From the NCBI GenBank assembly GCA_016222805.1, contig JACRQG010000007.1, positions 186,001-250,000 on the forward strand: a stretch of 64,000 bases of DNA. Direction: 5' to 3'. The notes under the pieces were generated by a model. That model had not been told where the DNA came from. It worked only from the letters and a program-made list of their open reading frames with translations, and searched no databases. The stretch's first letter is position 1, and each line of letters starts with the position of its first letter. Source of the stretch: Verrucomicrobiota bacterium. GTDB taxonomy: Bacteria > Verrucomicrobiota > Verrucomicrobiia > Opitutales > Opitutaceae. Shown here in pieces: positions 19,553 to 30,895 of the stretch. Both the position numbers and the translations under genes were made by a program.

Positions 19553-21951
19553 TGAAGAGGTGCGGGCGACTTTCGGAACGAGGCAATCGGGCCCGGGCGT
19601 GGCGATGGCCGGCGGCGATCGTTGCTGGGCTCGGACTCGCGGCTGGGGTGGCGATTCGCTGGGGCGGTGTCCCGCAGGGTCCGGAGGCGGTGCCGTCCAT
19701 CCGGGCGGCCGAGCCGGAATTGTCTCCGGCGAGGGTCGGCGCCGGGCCGTCTGAAACTGCGCCAGGGCCGGCGAAACCGCGGGCGTTGTTTGCCTGGGTC
19801 GAGCCCGAACCGACGGAGGCGGCGGCGCTCACCGCGGCGCTGCCGGGGCCGACCCGACAAATGCACTATGTGCGGGTCGACACCGCCTGGTTGGGCGGGA
19901 AGCAATCGCCGTTTTGGCAGCGTTCCGGCGAAGGGAGGATTGCCGTGGAATTGCCGGGTGGAGGCTCCTTGGAAGTGGTGGTCGGCGAGAGTGAGATGCT
20001 GGGGCCCGATCGCTGGACCAGCACAGGTCGAATCGAAGGCACCCTGGGAGGACGGGCGTGGTTTGCCTGGAATGAAGGATGGCTGCATGCCGCGTTTGAA
20101 GACCCGGTGCGCGGGAGTTTCGTGCTGCGCGCTGCGACCGCTGGCCTGGCGCAGTTCTTCCAGGTGGATTCCGGGCTTTCCCCTCCCTGCGGAGGCACGC
20201 GTCGCCCCGGGCGTGCGGCGGGCCTGCCGGGTTCCGGGCCGTCGGCCGTTGGAGTGCCGGTGGTGGGGGCCGCGCCGGAGAATCCCCAGCGCGCCGAGAT
20301 TCACCTCATGATGGTGTACACGGATGCCGTGTTGCCGACGCTGGCGGGCGCTGCGCGCGTGGCGGCCCTCCAGAGCGCGTTCGACCTCGCCGTGGCGCGC
20401 ACCAATGCGGCGTTGGAGGCGAGCCTGGTCTCGGCCCGGGTGCGACTCGTGAGGATCCACGAGACCGCCTATGACGAGGATCTCAGCACGGGCGCCCGCG
20501 TGCAGGACGATGCCCTGACCGCGCTCTACCGGACCGACGACGGACAGATGGACGAGGTGCATGCGGTGCGCGATGCGGTGGGCGCCGATGTCGTGTGCCT
20601 CGTGATCAATCGGATTTCCGGCGTGGCAGGACTGAGCTTCCTGCTCGACGATCCGGCCGAAAACACGAATCCCCAGTACGCGTTTTCGGTCGTGCAGTAT
20701 GGCGCCACGACTTCGGGCTACGTCGTGGCGCACGAACTGGGTCACGTGCTCGGCTGTGCGCACGATCGTGCCAACGCCCAAAGCGGGGAGGGAGCCTATT
20801 CCTATAGCCATGGCTACCGTTTCTTTGGCGCCGACGGCCGGCAGTATCGCGATCTCATGGCCTATCCGCCGGGCACGGAGCTCGGCTATTTTTCCAACCC
20901 GGAGGTGCTGGTGCCAGCCCCCGTCAATGCGCGGATCGGTGTACCCGTGGGCTTGCCCGGTGAAGCGAACAACGCGCTCACTATCGAACAGAACGCCTTC
21001 GCCGCAGCCGCGTACCGGTTGCAGAAGCAGCTTCCGGCCAACGGCGGCGCGTTGATCAACGTCGCGACGCGGGCGTTCGTCGGGGCGGGCGACCAGGTGC
21101 TGATCGGCGGGTTCGTGGTGCAGGGACCTGGGGCCAAGCAGATGCTGGTTCGCGCTGCAGGTCCGGCGCTGGCGAGCCTGGGAGTGCCGGGAGCCATCCC
21201 TGACCCTGCCTTGCGCATCTACCGTGGGTCCTCCCTGATTGGCGAGAACGACAACTGGGGCGCGCCGATCGCAGACCAGGGCGGGACGAGTCCGGGGCAG
21301 CTTGCCCTGGCGGCGACCGCGGCGGGCGCATTTCCTTTCGGCGTCGGCAGCGCCGATGCCGCTCTTCTCGTGACCCTGTCGCCCGGGGCGTACTCCGCCG
21401 TCGTGGAAGGCGTGCGGGGCGCGACCGGTACGGGACTGATCGAGGCCTACGAAGTGGCGCGCGATGGCACCAAGGTGATCAACCTCGCCACCCGCGGCTA
21501 CGCGGACCGGTCCGGGCGCGAAATGCACGGTGGCTTTGTCGTCCAGGGAGCGGCGGGATCGACCAAACGCATCCTCCTCCGCGTCCTGGGTCCGTCCCTC
21601 GCACGGGCGCCCTTTCTGCTCAACGGCGTGCTCGATGACCCGGAGATGGAACTGCGCAGCGCCACCGGCGCAGTGCTGGTTCGTAACGACGACTGGAGCA
21701 CGGGCGCGGAGGGCGGCGCCAGTGCCGAGAATGACTTCCGCCCCTTCGTGGTGACCCATGGCGAACGGCAGATCGCCGCCACCGGGCACGCGCCGTCCAA
21801 CCGCCGCGAGCCGTGCCTGCTGCTCGACCTGCCGCCGGGGTCCTACACCGTCGTCGTCCGGCCGTTCGAGTTGCGCGATGCGGATCCGGCCCGGCACCAG
21901 CCCGCCGTGCCGGGCGTGGGGGTGATCGAAGTTTACGAAGTCGATCCCTGA
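19552..21951 (+). CDS. Secreted zinc metalloprotease with two C-terminal repeat domains
   Basis: This 799-residue exported protein has an N-terminal membrane or signal segment (WPAAIVAGLGLAAGVAI) and a reprolysin-like catalytic domain. The zinc motif is HELGHVLGCAHD (His394, Glu395, His398, His404), i.e. HExxHxxGxxHD, and the family-like HLMMVYTDAV strand lies upstream. A likely propeptide-like region covers about residues 60-240. After residue 495 come two similar beta-rich modules, each with INxATRxx, GGFVVQG, xLLxRxxGPxL and NDxW motifs (about 498-640 and 640-799), probably for adhesion or substrate binding. It starts one base inside the peroxiredoxin stop, an odd pairing for a secreted protease. 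The substrate is unknown. Confidence 0.87.
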   Translation: MKRCGRLSERGNRARAWRWPAAIVAGLGLAAGVAIRWGGVPQGPEAVPSIRAAEPELSPARVGAGPSETAPGPAKPRALFAWVEPEPTEAAALTAALPGPTRQMHYVRVDTAWLGGKQSPFWQRSGEGRIAVELPGGGSLEVVVGESEMLGPDRWTSTGRIEGTLGGRAWFAWNEGWLHAAFEDPVRGSFVLRAATAGLAQFFQVDSGLSPPCGGTRRPGRAAGLPGSGPSAVGVPVVGAAPENPQRAEIHLMMVYTDAVLPTLAGAARVAALQSAFDLAVARTNAALEASLVSARVRLVRIHETAYDEDLSTGARVQDDALTALYRTDDGQMDEVHAVRDAVGADVVCLVINRISGVAGLSFLLDDPAENTNPQYAFSVVQYGATTSGYVVAHELGHVLGCAHDRANAQSGEGAYSYSHGYRFFGADGRQYRDLMAYPPGTELGYFSNPEVLVPAPVNARIGVPVGLPGEANNALTIEQNAFAAAAYRLQKQLPANGGALINVATRAFVGAGDQVLIGGFVVQGPGAKQMLVRAAGPALASLGVPGAIPDPALRIYRGSSLIGENDNWGAPIADQGGTSPGQLALAATAAGAFPFGVGSADAALLVTLSPGAYSAVVEGVRGATGTGLIEAYEVARDGTKVINLATRGYADRSGREMHGGFVVQGAAGSTKRILLRVLGPSLARAPFLLNGVLDDPEMELRSATGAVLVRNDDWSTGAEGGASAENDFRPFVVTHGERQIAATGHAPSNRREPCLLLDLPPGSYTVVVRPFELRDADPARHQPAVPGVGVIEVYEVDP

Positions 21952-22104
21952 TCCGCCGCGCCGGATGGCCCGCACGTGGTCATTCTGACGCGTGGCGATT
22001 CCCGCCGGCGGTTCACTCTGACCCGCGCCGTGCGCCGGTCGGGCAGCGATGCGAGGGAGGCGGGGAGCGTGCAGAGTGGCGCACCTCCTGCGGAGGGGTT
22101 CATC

Positions 22105-24690
<2,586 letters not shown>

Positions 24691-24861
24691 ACAATCCTGT
24701 CGGAAGTGCTTACAGTTTTGGTGGCGGCCTTCGCAGGTGCCATGCAAGCCGACTGCATTCTTGCGCACCTAGGGAGCGGTCTCGGAAGGGGATGAAGAAG
24801 CGTTAATGACGATGGTTAGTGCTTGGCATGGGTAAGGCTGCGTTTGTGATGCTTCTGTCGC

Positions 24862-24888
24862 TCGCTTCCCGGCTGTCGCGGGAAGCGA
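24862..24888. promoter_or_regulatory. Hairpin in the leader of a PEP-CTERM-like gene
   Basis: A perfect 10-bp stem, TCGCTTCCCG (24862-24871) with CGGGAAGCGA (24879-24888), closes a 7-base loop. It lies 39 bp before the ATG at 24928, without a following T-run, so a leader structure or binding site is as likely as a terminator for clpB. The rest of the 237-bp gap shows nothing I recognise. Confidence 0.45.
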
Positions 24889-24927
24889 ATACCCCATCGT
24901 TCCCGGCATTCCCCACTGCCTACTTTT

Positions 24928-25959
24928 ATGCACCCCAAATCTGTCCTGTTTTCCGGTCTTCTTGGAGTTGTCGCCGCCAGTTCGGCCCAAGCGATCACAT
25001 TTGGCACTTTTGTTCAGGGAGGCGACTTGGCGTCGGTGCTGAGCAACAACGCGACCATTGGATTCACCTATGCGGGAGACAAGTTCGTCGGCTCGGTCTA
25101 TTTTGGGCCGAACAACAATCAACTCTACTCGACCGATCTTAACGGGGGCAACGTGCAGAAATTCGGCACCCCAATCGCCGGTTTCTCGGGAGAAGTCTAT
25201 GTCAGTGCTTCGCTTGGAGGCGGGGGCTTTGGTCCGCGTGATGTTTATGCCGGAGCCGAGAGCGGAGGTACGGTATACCGGATCGCCAATGACGGATCGT
25301 CGCAGGGAGCGTTTGTGTCTGGCTTGGTGGGTGGGGTTCGGAGCATCGCCTTTGATCCGTACGGCTTGTACGGCTTCAACATGATCGTGGCGACGAACGC
25401 CGGCAACGTTTACAAGGTGAACAGTTCGGGCGTCGCCACGGTGCTGGCCAACGTCGGCGAGGATGCGGAAGGACTCAGCTTTGCCCCGCTGTCCTTCGGC
25501 GGTCGCCCTGCCGGGACGCTGTTCGTGGCCTCCGAAGGTTCCGGCACCCTACGCGCGATTAATCCGGATGGCACCAAGCAGACGATGGTGACCGGACTCT
25601 ACGGGGCGGAAATGGTGAGCTTCGTGCCGCTGAATCTGGGGATGAGTGGCAACCCGGTCGAAGGATTCTATGCGGCCGCCTACCCGCAAAACATCCAAAA
25701 GGCGGCGGCCTCTGAGTTCACCTCCTACCTCGGCCAGGCCATCATCACGGGCGAAACCGGTCACCAAGTCTGGGCGGTCAACAACTCCCTGCAGGTGACC
25801 CAACTGGGCTTCTTCCCGGCACAGCCGGAGGACGGGATATTCGTGACCGCAGATGTCATCCACGGCAACGCCCCGGAACAGGGCAGCCCGCTCTTGCTTC
25901 CCTTGGGAATGGCGCTGCTGGGGTACACGGCCCGCCGGATGAAGCGAGTGCCGGTCTGA
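24928..25959 (+). CDS. Exported beta-propeller-like protein with PEP-CTERM-like tail
   Basis: This 343-residue protein has a clear signal peptide (LLGVVAASSAQA). The body has repeated short motifs such as TDLNGGNVQKF, AGAESGGTVYRI, ATNAGNVYKVNSSG and AINPDGTKQTM, spaced like blades of an NHL or SMP-30-type propeller. The C-terminus has PEQGSPLLLPLGMALLGYTARRMKR: a Pro-containing motif, a hydrophobic helix and a basic end, as in PEP-CTERM-like sorting signals although not a strict PEP. Base composition is a little lower in GC than the neighbours. Function is unknown; surface exposure is the likely fate. Confidence 0.72.
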   Translation: MHPKSVLFSGLLGVVAASSAQAITFGTFVQGGDLASVLSNNATIGFTYAGDKFVGSVYFGPNNNQLYSTDLNGGNVQKFGTPIAGFSGEVYVSASLGGGGFGPRDVYAGAESGGTVYRIANDGSSQGAFVSGLVGGVRSIAFDPYGLYGFNMIVATNAGNVYKVNSSGVATVLANVGEDAEGLSFAPLSFGGRPAGTLFVASEGSGTLRAINPDGTKQTMVTGLYGAEMVSFVPLNLGMSGNPVEGFYAAAYPQNIQKAAASEFTSYLGQAIITGETGHQVWAVNNSLQVTQLGFFPAQPEDGIFVTADVIHGNAPEQGSPLLLPLGMALLGYTARRMKRVPV

Positions 25960-26111
25960 TCCTGCTCGCAGAGATTTCGGAAGGTTGCGGCCCGCTGGGC
26001 GCTGGCGCCCTCCGATCCGCCTGCCGGTGAACGGGGCGTCTACGCAGTCGGGAGGAGTCCCCCTCCTGGTGGCGGGCGTTCGGGGGAGGGCTGCCATTGT
26101 ACCAGAAGGAG

Positions 26112-26149
26112 AAGCGGCCTGCTCCCTCTCCGGAGGGGGCCGCTTTTAG
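26112..26149 (+). terminator. Rho-independent terminator
   Basis: AAGCGGCC (26112-26119) pairs with GGCCGCTT (26138-26145), with an inner CCCTC/GAGGG stem, and TTA follows to give TTTTA. It lies about 150 bp after the PEP-CTERM-like gene and 41 bp before the next start, so it separates the two rightward transcripts. Confidence 0.7.
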
Positions 26150-26189
26150 ACTGGGCAACTTCGCGGAGTGCGGTACGTCTCAACTGGAA

Positions 26190-28010
26190 ATGAAAGCGAT
26201 TGCGTTTCTTGCCGCGATGACCCTCGCCGGCGCCGCGGGGATGGCGCAGACGGAGCCGCCGCCCGGCGACCCGATTGTCGAACTGCCAAAGTTCGTGGTG
26301 ACCGACACCCGGGAACTGCCGCCGCCGGAACCATGGCGCTACGCGACCATGCCGGGGTTCGAGATCCTGAGCAATGCCTCCGACAAGGCCACGCAGCGGC
26401 TGCTGCGTGACTTCGACATGTTCCGCCAGGCGCTAAGCCACGTCTGGCCGCAGCCCGCCCGGCTGCCGCACACCACTTCGCTCATCCTCTGCGGGCGGCG
26501 CAACAAGTTCGAGTCCTTCATCCCCGCGGGGCGCTATGTGCCGGACGCCGGGTTTGCCAGCGTCTTCCTCAAGCAGGGCCAGCAAACGGCCATCGTCATC
26601 GACCTGCAGGCGACGACGCTGAACGTGCTCAACATCGACGGCCTGAACGACGCCGCCACCGGCACGGATTCGGGGCAGATCGCGGTCGAGCACGACAAGC
26701 AGCTGTACCGGGAGTACGTGCGTTATCTCCTCAGCCGCAACGAGCCGCGGCTGCCGGCCTGGTTCGAGGAGGGGCTCTGCCAGATCATCATGCGGATGGA
26801 GTTCGACAAGCGCTGGATCGTCTTCGCCAAGCTGGAGGATCCGAACACCGTCTCGGCGCAGGCGGCGATGGTCGCGCAGCTCAACTCGATGAACACCGGC
26901 GAGGATGCCGAGGCGATGGCCCTGCCCGGGGCGCCGGCGGAGGACCGCGATTTCAACGCGGCCCTGCAGCGGAAGGCGCTGGTGCCGTTCGAAAAGTTCT
27001 TCGCGGTGGAGCACGACTCGGTGGAGGCGACCAACGTCCTCGGCAACAATCGCTGGGCGAAGCAGGCCTACGCGTTTGTGCACATGTGCCTCTACGGGCT
27101 GAACGAGAAGTACCAGAAGCCGTTCATGACCTTCCTGCAGCGGCTGGGTCGCGAACCGGCGAGCGAGAAGCTCTTCCAGGAGTGTTTCAACAAGACCTAC
27201 AAGCAGATGCTGATGGAGCTGCGCGGGTACATCGACTTCACCGTGTACAAACATCGGGAATACCGCGCCAAGGAGGACGTGATCATCGCGCCACCGCCCC
27301 TGCAACTGCGGGACGCCACGGAATCCGAGGTGGGCCGGATCAAGGGGGAGGCGATGGTGCTGGCGGGGCGGGCGAAGGAGGCCCGGGCGCAGCTGATCGC
27401 CCCGTACACGCGCGGCGAACGCGATCCCTACCTGCTCGCGGCTCTGGGGCTGTATGAGAAGAAACACGGGGATGCCGGGCGGGCGCGGAAGTTCCTCGAG
27501 GCGGCCTTCGCGGGGAAGGCGAAACGGTCCGAGGCCTGCGTCGAGCTGGCGCGGCTGCGGTTTGCGGAGGCGGTGGCGAAGCCCGAGGCCGGGAGCGAGC
27601 TGTCGCCGGCCCAGACGGCCGCGATCCTGGCGCCGCTGAGTTTCGCCCATGGCAAGTCCCCGATCCTGCCGGCCCTGTACGATCTGGCGGGGGATGTCTG
27701 GGCGCGGAGTGCCGCGCGGCCGACCAAGGAGGACGCGAAGCTCATGGTGGAGGGAGCGCAGCTGTTCCCCACGCGCCTGCGCACCGTCTTCCAGGCGGGA
27801 GTCCTGGCTCGCGACACGGGTGACCCGAAGGCCGCCCATGCCCTCGCGGACCACGGCATCCGCTATGCGCCGGATGCCAATGTGAAGCAGCGCTTCGAGT
27901 CGCTGAAGGCTTCGCTTCCCCCCGCGCCACCCGAGCCCGCCGCCGCCCCCGCCGCAGCACCGGCGGCCGCGCCGGCCGCCAAGGCCCCGTCCACCGCGAA
28001 GAAGAAGTAG
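26190..28010 (+). CDS. Exported DUF1570/gluzincin-like protein with degenerate active site and TPR-like tail (copy 1)
   Basis: This 606-residue protein has a signal peptide (MKAIAFLAAMTLAGAAGMAQ) and a conserved entry segment IVELPKFVVTDTRELPPP. The middle resembles DUF1570-type peptidases, with the helix before LPAWFEEGL (Trp191) where the family normally carries HExxH. Here it reads Arg174-Glu-Tyr-Val-Arg178, so both zinc His residues are missing. From about residue 380 helical hairpins of TPR character follow ([24 protein letters not shown]), ending in a Pro/Ala/Lys tail. It is probably a non-catalytic exported scaffold or binding protein. The second copy starts 5 bp after it. I chose the ATG at 26190, which immediately precedes the signal peptide. 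Confidence 0.72.
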   Translation: MKAIAFLAAMTLAGAAGMAQTEPPPGDPIVELPKFVVTDTRELPPPEPWRYATMPGFEILSNASDKATQRLLRDFDMFRQALSHVWPQPARLPHTTSLILCGRRNKFESFIPAGRYVPDAGFASVFLKQGQQTAIVIDLQATTLNVLNIDGLNDAATGTDSGQIAVEHDKQLYREYVRYLLSRNEPRLPAWFEEGLCQIIMRMEFDKRWIVFAKLEDPNTVSAQAAMVAQLNSMNTGEDAEAMALPGAPAEDRDFNAALQRKALVPFEKFFAVEHDSVEATNVLGNNRWAKQAYAFVHMCLYGLNEKYQKPFMTFLQRLGREPASEKLFQECFNKTYKQMLMELRGYIDFTVYKHREYRAKEDVIIAPPPLQLRDATESEVGRIKGEAMVLAGRAKEARAQLIAPYTRGERDPYLLAALGLYEKKHGDAGRARKFLEAAFAGKAKRSEACVELARLRFAEAVAKPEAGSELSPAQTAAILAPLSFAHGKSPILPALYDLAGDVWARSAARPTKEDAKLMVEGAQLFPTRLRTVFQAGVLARDTGDPKAAHALADHGIRYAPDANVKQRFESLKASLPPAPPEPAAAPAAAPAAAPAAKAPSTAKKK

Positions 28011-28014
28011 CCCC

Positions 28015-29745
28015 ATGCGCCCCTGTCTGCGATTCGCGGTTCCACTGCTGGCTCTGACCTTGGGAACGTGGCTGCGAGGCGCGGCTCCCGCCTCCAAGGC
28101 GGCGCCAGCTCCGACGCCCGGGGAGCCGGTGGTGGAGCTGCCGGTCTTCGAGGTGAAGGACAGCCGCATCCTGCCGCCACAGGAGTCATGGCGCTATGCC
28201 GAGATTCCCGGCTTCGAGATTCTCTCACAGGTCTCGGAGCGGGAGACGAAGCGCTTCGTCAACGACTTCATGCTGCTGCAGCAGGTGGTCGAGATTCTCA
28301 TGCCGGGCCTGTCCCGCGGACATGTCGCCGTGCCGACGGCCCTGATCCTCTGCGGGCGCGGCAACGGTTTCGAGCAGTTCCTGCCGGCCAGCGGTTCGGA
28401 GGAGCGATACTCGACCAATAGCCTCTTCTTCCACAACTCCGAGCGGGCCGCGATCGTGATCGACTTCGCGCTGTCCGAGCTGCGCCTCAATACCGAGGTC
28501 GAGACCATCGAGGCGGATCCCTACCGCTCCTTCTACATTGCCTACTTTCGCTTCCTCATCCGGCGGCAGCTCACGACTCCGCCGCCGCCGTGGTTCGAGG
28601 AGGGCCTGGTGCAGTTGTTCGGCGCGGTGGACTTCAACCGGAAGTGGATTTCGTTTGCGCAGATTGGCGACGGTTTCGGGGCGGAGAAGATCGGCGACTT
28701 CAATCACATCCTCGCGCGGCGGGCGCTGATGCCGCTCGGCGAGATGCTGTCGCCGGACGGTCCCCGCGACCGCGGCCGCAACTGGCGGGCCCAGTGTTAC
28801 GCCTTCGTGCACATGTGCCTGTACGGGGTGAACCAGAAGTACCAGCGCGGGTTCCTGCAGTTCGTCACCCGCCTGGGATCGGAACCGCTGACCGAGCAGC
28901 TGTTCAAGGAGTGCTTCAACAAGACGTACAAGCAGATGGCGCTCGAGCTGCGCGGCTACATCGAGTTCACGGTGTACAAGGCGACGCAATTCAAGGCCAA
29001 GAAAGGACAGGAGCTGCCGCAACCGCCGCCGGTGACGTTTCGCGACGCGGCTGACGCCGATGTCGGCCGGATCAAGGGTGAGGTGCTCCGTCTGGGCGGC
29101 CACGGTGAACGCGCCCGCAATACGCTGATTGCCCCCTATGTGCGGGGAGAGCGCGATCCGCGCCTGCTCGCCGCGCTCGGACTCGACGAGATGGAGGCGG
29201 GCCAGAAGGACCGGGCGCGCAAGTTCCTCGAGGCGGCCGCCCGGGCCAAGGCGGTGCGGGCCCGCGCCTACCAGGAACTCGGCCGGTTGCGTTTCGAAGA
29301 GGCAAAGGAGAAGCCCGCCGCCCCCAACGGCCAGCTCGACGCCGCCCAGGTGACCCACGTGCTGGCGCCGTTGTTCGAGGCCTTGAAGCAACCCCCGCCG
29401 CTGGTCGGCGTGTTTGGGTTGATCGCCGACACCTGGGCACTCTCCGCCGTGCCCCCGCAGCCGGAACATCTCGGGGTCGTGATCGGCGGGCTGAAGCATT
29501 TCCCGCGCGACACGGCGTTCCTGATGCAGGTGACGATGCTGGCGGTGAAGCGCGGTTTTCCCATCGAGGCGAAGGCGCTGGCGGAACGCGGGGTGAAGAT
29601 TTCCCGCGACAACGGGGAGCAGGATCGCTTCCGGATGCTCGCGGCCGCCGTGGCGCGCGACGCGGCCGGACCGGGCGCCTCGGCGTCGCCGGCGGTGGAA
29701 ATCACCCCCGAGAAGTCGGAACCCTACCTCCTGAAGAAACCATGA
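28015..29745 (+). CDS. Exported DUF1570/gluzincin-like protein with degenerate active site (copy 2)
   Basis: This 576-residue paralogue of the preceding gene shares the order of parts: a signal peptide ending [82 protein letters not shown] and a TPR-like C-terminal half. At the HExxH position it reads Ile175-Ala-Tyr-Phe-Arg179, so zinc binding by that motif is lost here too, with a different replacement. The two copies are diverged but clearly from one duplication. Its stop overlaps the ATG of rhaM (ATGA), so the three genes form one operon. Role is unknown. A link to rhamnose handling is suggested only by that coupling. Confidence 0.72.
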   Translation: MRPCLRFAVPLLALTLGTWLRGAAPASKAAPAPTPGEPVVELPVFEVKDSRILPPQESWRYAEIPGFEILSQVSERETKRFVNDFMLLQQVVEILMPGLSRGHVAVPTALILCGRGNGFEQFLPASGSEERYSTNSLFFHNSERAAIVIDFALSELRLNTEVETIEADPYRSFYIAYFRFLIRRQLTTPPPPWFEEGLVQLFGAVDFNRKWISFAQIGDGFGAEKIGDFNHILARRALMPLGEMLSPDGPRDRGRNWRAQCYAFVHMCLYGVNQKYQRGFLQFVTRLGSEPLTEQLFKECFNKTYKQMALELRGYIEFTVYKATQFKAKKGQELPQPPPVTFRDAADADVGRIKGEVLRLGGHGERARNTLIAPYVRGERDPRLLAALGLDEMEAGQKDRARKFLEAAARAKAVRARAYQELGRLRFEEAKEKPAAPNGQLDAAQVTHVLAPLFEALKQPPPLVGVFGLIADTWALSAVPPQPEHLGVVIGGLKHFPRDTAFLMQVTMLAVKRGFPIEAKALAERGVKISRDNGEQDRFRMLAAAVARDAAGPGASASPAVEITPEKSEPYLLKKP

Positions 29746-30056
29746 TCCGCAAGGCATTCGTCATGAGCGTCGACGCGGGCCGCGAAGCCGAATACGCCCG
29801 CCGCCACCAGCCGATCTGGCCGGAGCTGGAGGCCGTGCTCAAGGCCCACGGTGTTCACAACTACTCCATCTTCCTGCACGAGGAGACGCGCCAGCTTTTC
29901 GGCTACGTGGAGATCGAGGACGAGGCGCGTTGGGCGGCCATCGCCCGCACCGACGTGTGCCAGCGTTGGTGGAAGCACATGGGTGACATCATGCCCTCCA
30001 ATCCCGACCACAGCCCGGTTTCACACGGGTTGCGGGAAGTGTTTCACCTGGACTGA
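29742..30056 (+). CDS. rhaM: L-rhamnose mutarotase
   Basis: This 104-residue enzyme interconverts the alpha and beta anomers of L-rhamnose in the cytoplasm, feeding rhamnose isomerase. The family features are visible: [19 protein letters not shown] with the active-site Tyr and His, [29 protein letters not shown] and the double Trp of [10 protein letters not shown]. The length is that of E. coli RhaM. No other rhamnose catabolic gene (rhaA, rhaB, rhaD) is in the window, but a rhamnogalacturonan acetylesterase-like gene lies next to it, convergent. It overlaps the preceding secreted protein gene by 4 bp. Confidence 0.93.
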   Translation: MIRKAFVMSVDAGREAEYARRHQPIWPELEAVLKAHGVHNYSIFLHEETRQLFGYVEIEDEARWAAIARTDVCQRWWKHMGDIMPSNPDHSPVSHGLREVFHLD

Positions 30057-30154
30057 GCCGCCGGGGTGGCGGCGCTTGAACGGAGTTTAAGCGTAGCCGG
30101 GCGTGAGACCACGTGGTCGCTGTGCCTCCGCGCGGCGGCGGCGGAGTCCCGGGC

Positions 30155-30895
30155 TCAGGGCCGGAGCCAGACGGCCAGCGGCAACTTCTGCGCGCGGATC
30201 TCCTCCACGGCCATGGTCGCGACGGCGCGGGCACCCGCCTCGACGAAATGCGTGTCGTCCTTGCGCCCGTCGGGGAACTTGGGATGGGTCCCCGGCGCGA
30301 TCCACATGAAGTACTGGCGCGAGGGCTCATCTCCGGCCGCCTGGAGCCAGCGGGCGGTGGCGCGTTCGAGCTCGAGCAGCGCCGTTTGGGTCTCCCGCGC
30401 GACGGCTCGCACGGCGTCCGGATAATCGCCGTGGGTCGGGAGCAACTGGCCGCCGGCATCGAATCTCCTCCGGCACACAGGCGTGGCGAGAATCGGGGTG
30501 GCGGATCGTCCCCGCACGTCGGCAATAAAGCGGCGGAGGTTGTCGCGAAACGTGGTCGCCGGATCCGTGTAGCGCTTGGGGTCCTCCTTCTTTTCGTCGT
30601 TGTGGGCAAACTGGAGGATGACGAAGTCTCCGGCCCGGACTTCGGCCAGCAGCTTGTCCCAGCGGCCTTCATCGATGAAGCTCTTGGTGGAGCGGCCGTT
30701 CATCGCGTGGTTGCGCACCTCGACGCCGTCGACGAAGAACGCGCCCAGCGCCATGCCCCAGCCGCGCTCCGGCAGATCGAGGGGCTTGTTGGCCATGGTG
30801 GAGTCGCCGGCGAGCAGGAGGCGCGGGGCGGGGGCGCCCGCCGCCGCTCCTACGGCGAAGCCGAGGAACGCGAGTCCGAGGATCAGGCGGTTCAT
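30155..30895 (-). CDS. Rhamnogalacturonan acetylesterase-like SGNH hydrolase, secreted
   Basis: This 246-residue GDSL/SGNH esterase has a signal peptide (LILGLAFLGFAVGAAAGA). The blocks of the rhamnogalacturonan acetylesterase group are visible: LLAGDSTMAN with the nucleophile Ser, NHAMNGRSTKSF with the Gly and Asn oxyanion parts, FAHND (usually FGHND), and KDDTHFVEAGA with the catalytic Asp and His. It should remove acetyl groups from pectin rhamnogalacturonan or a similar polymer outside the cytoplasm. Its ATG overlaps the stop of the upstream PLP-lyase gene by 4 bp, so both are one leftward operon. The neighbouring rhaM supports a rhamnose-containing substrate, although the two are convergent. 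Confidence 0.88.
   Translation of the reverse strand: MNRLILGLAFLGFAVGAAAGAPAPRLLLAGDSTMANKPLDLPERGWGMALGAFFVDGVEVRNHAMNGRSTKSFIDEGRWDKLLAEVRAGDFVILQFAHNDEKKEDPKRYTDPATTFRDNLRRFIADVRGRSATPILATPVCRRRFDAGGQLLPTHGDYPDAVRAVARETQTALLELERATARWLQAAGDEPSRQYFMWIAPGTHPKFPDGRKDDTHFVEAGARAVATMAVEEIRAQKLPLAVWLRP

Noticed and set aside
30107-30118. Perfect palindrome GACCACGTGGTC between rhaM and the acetylesterase gene
   Set aside because: It lies between convergent genes, is short, and has no second copy in the gaps I examined. A regulator site is not supported.
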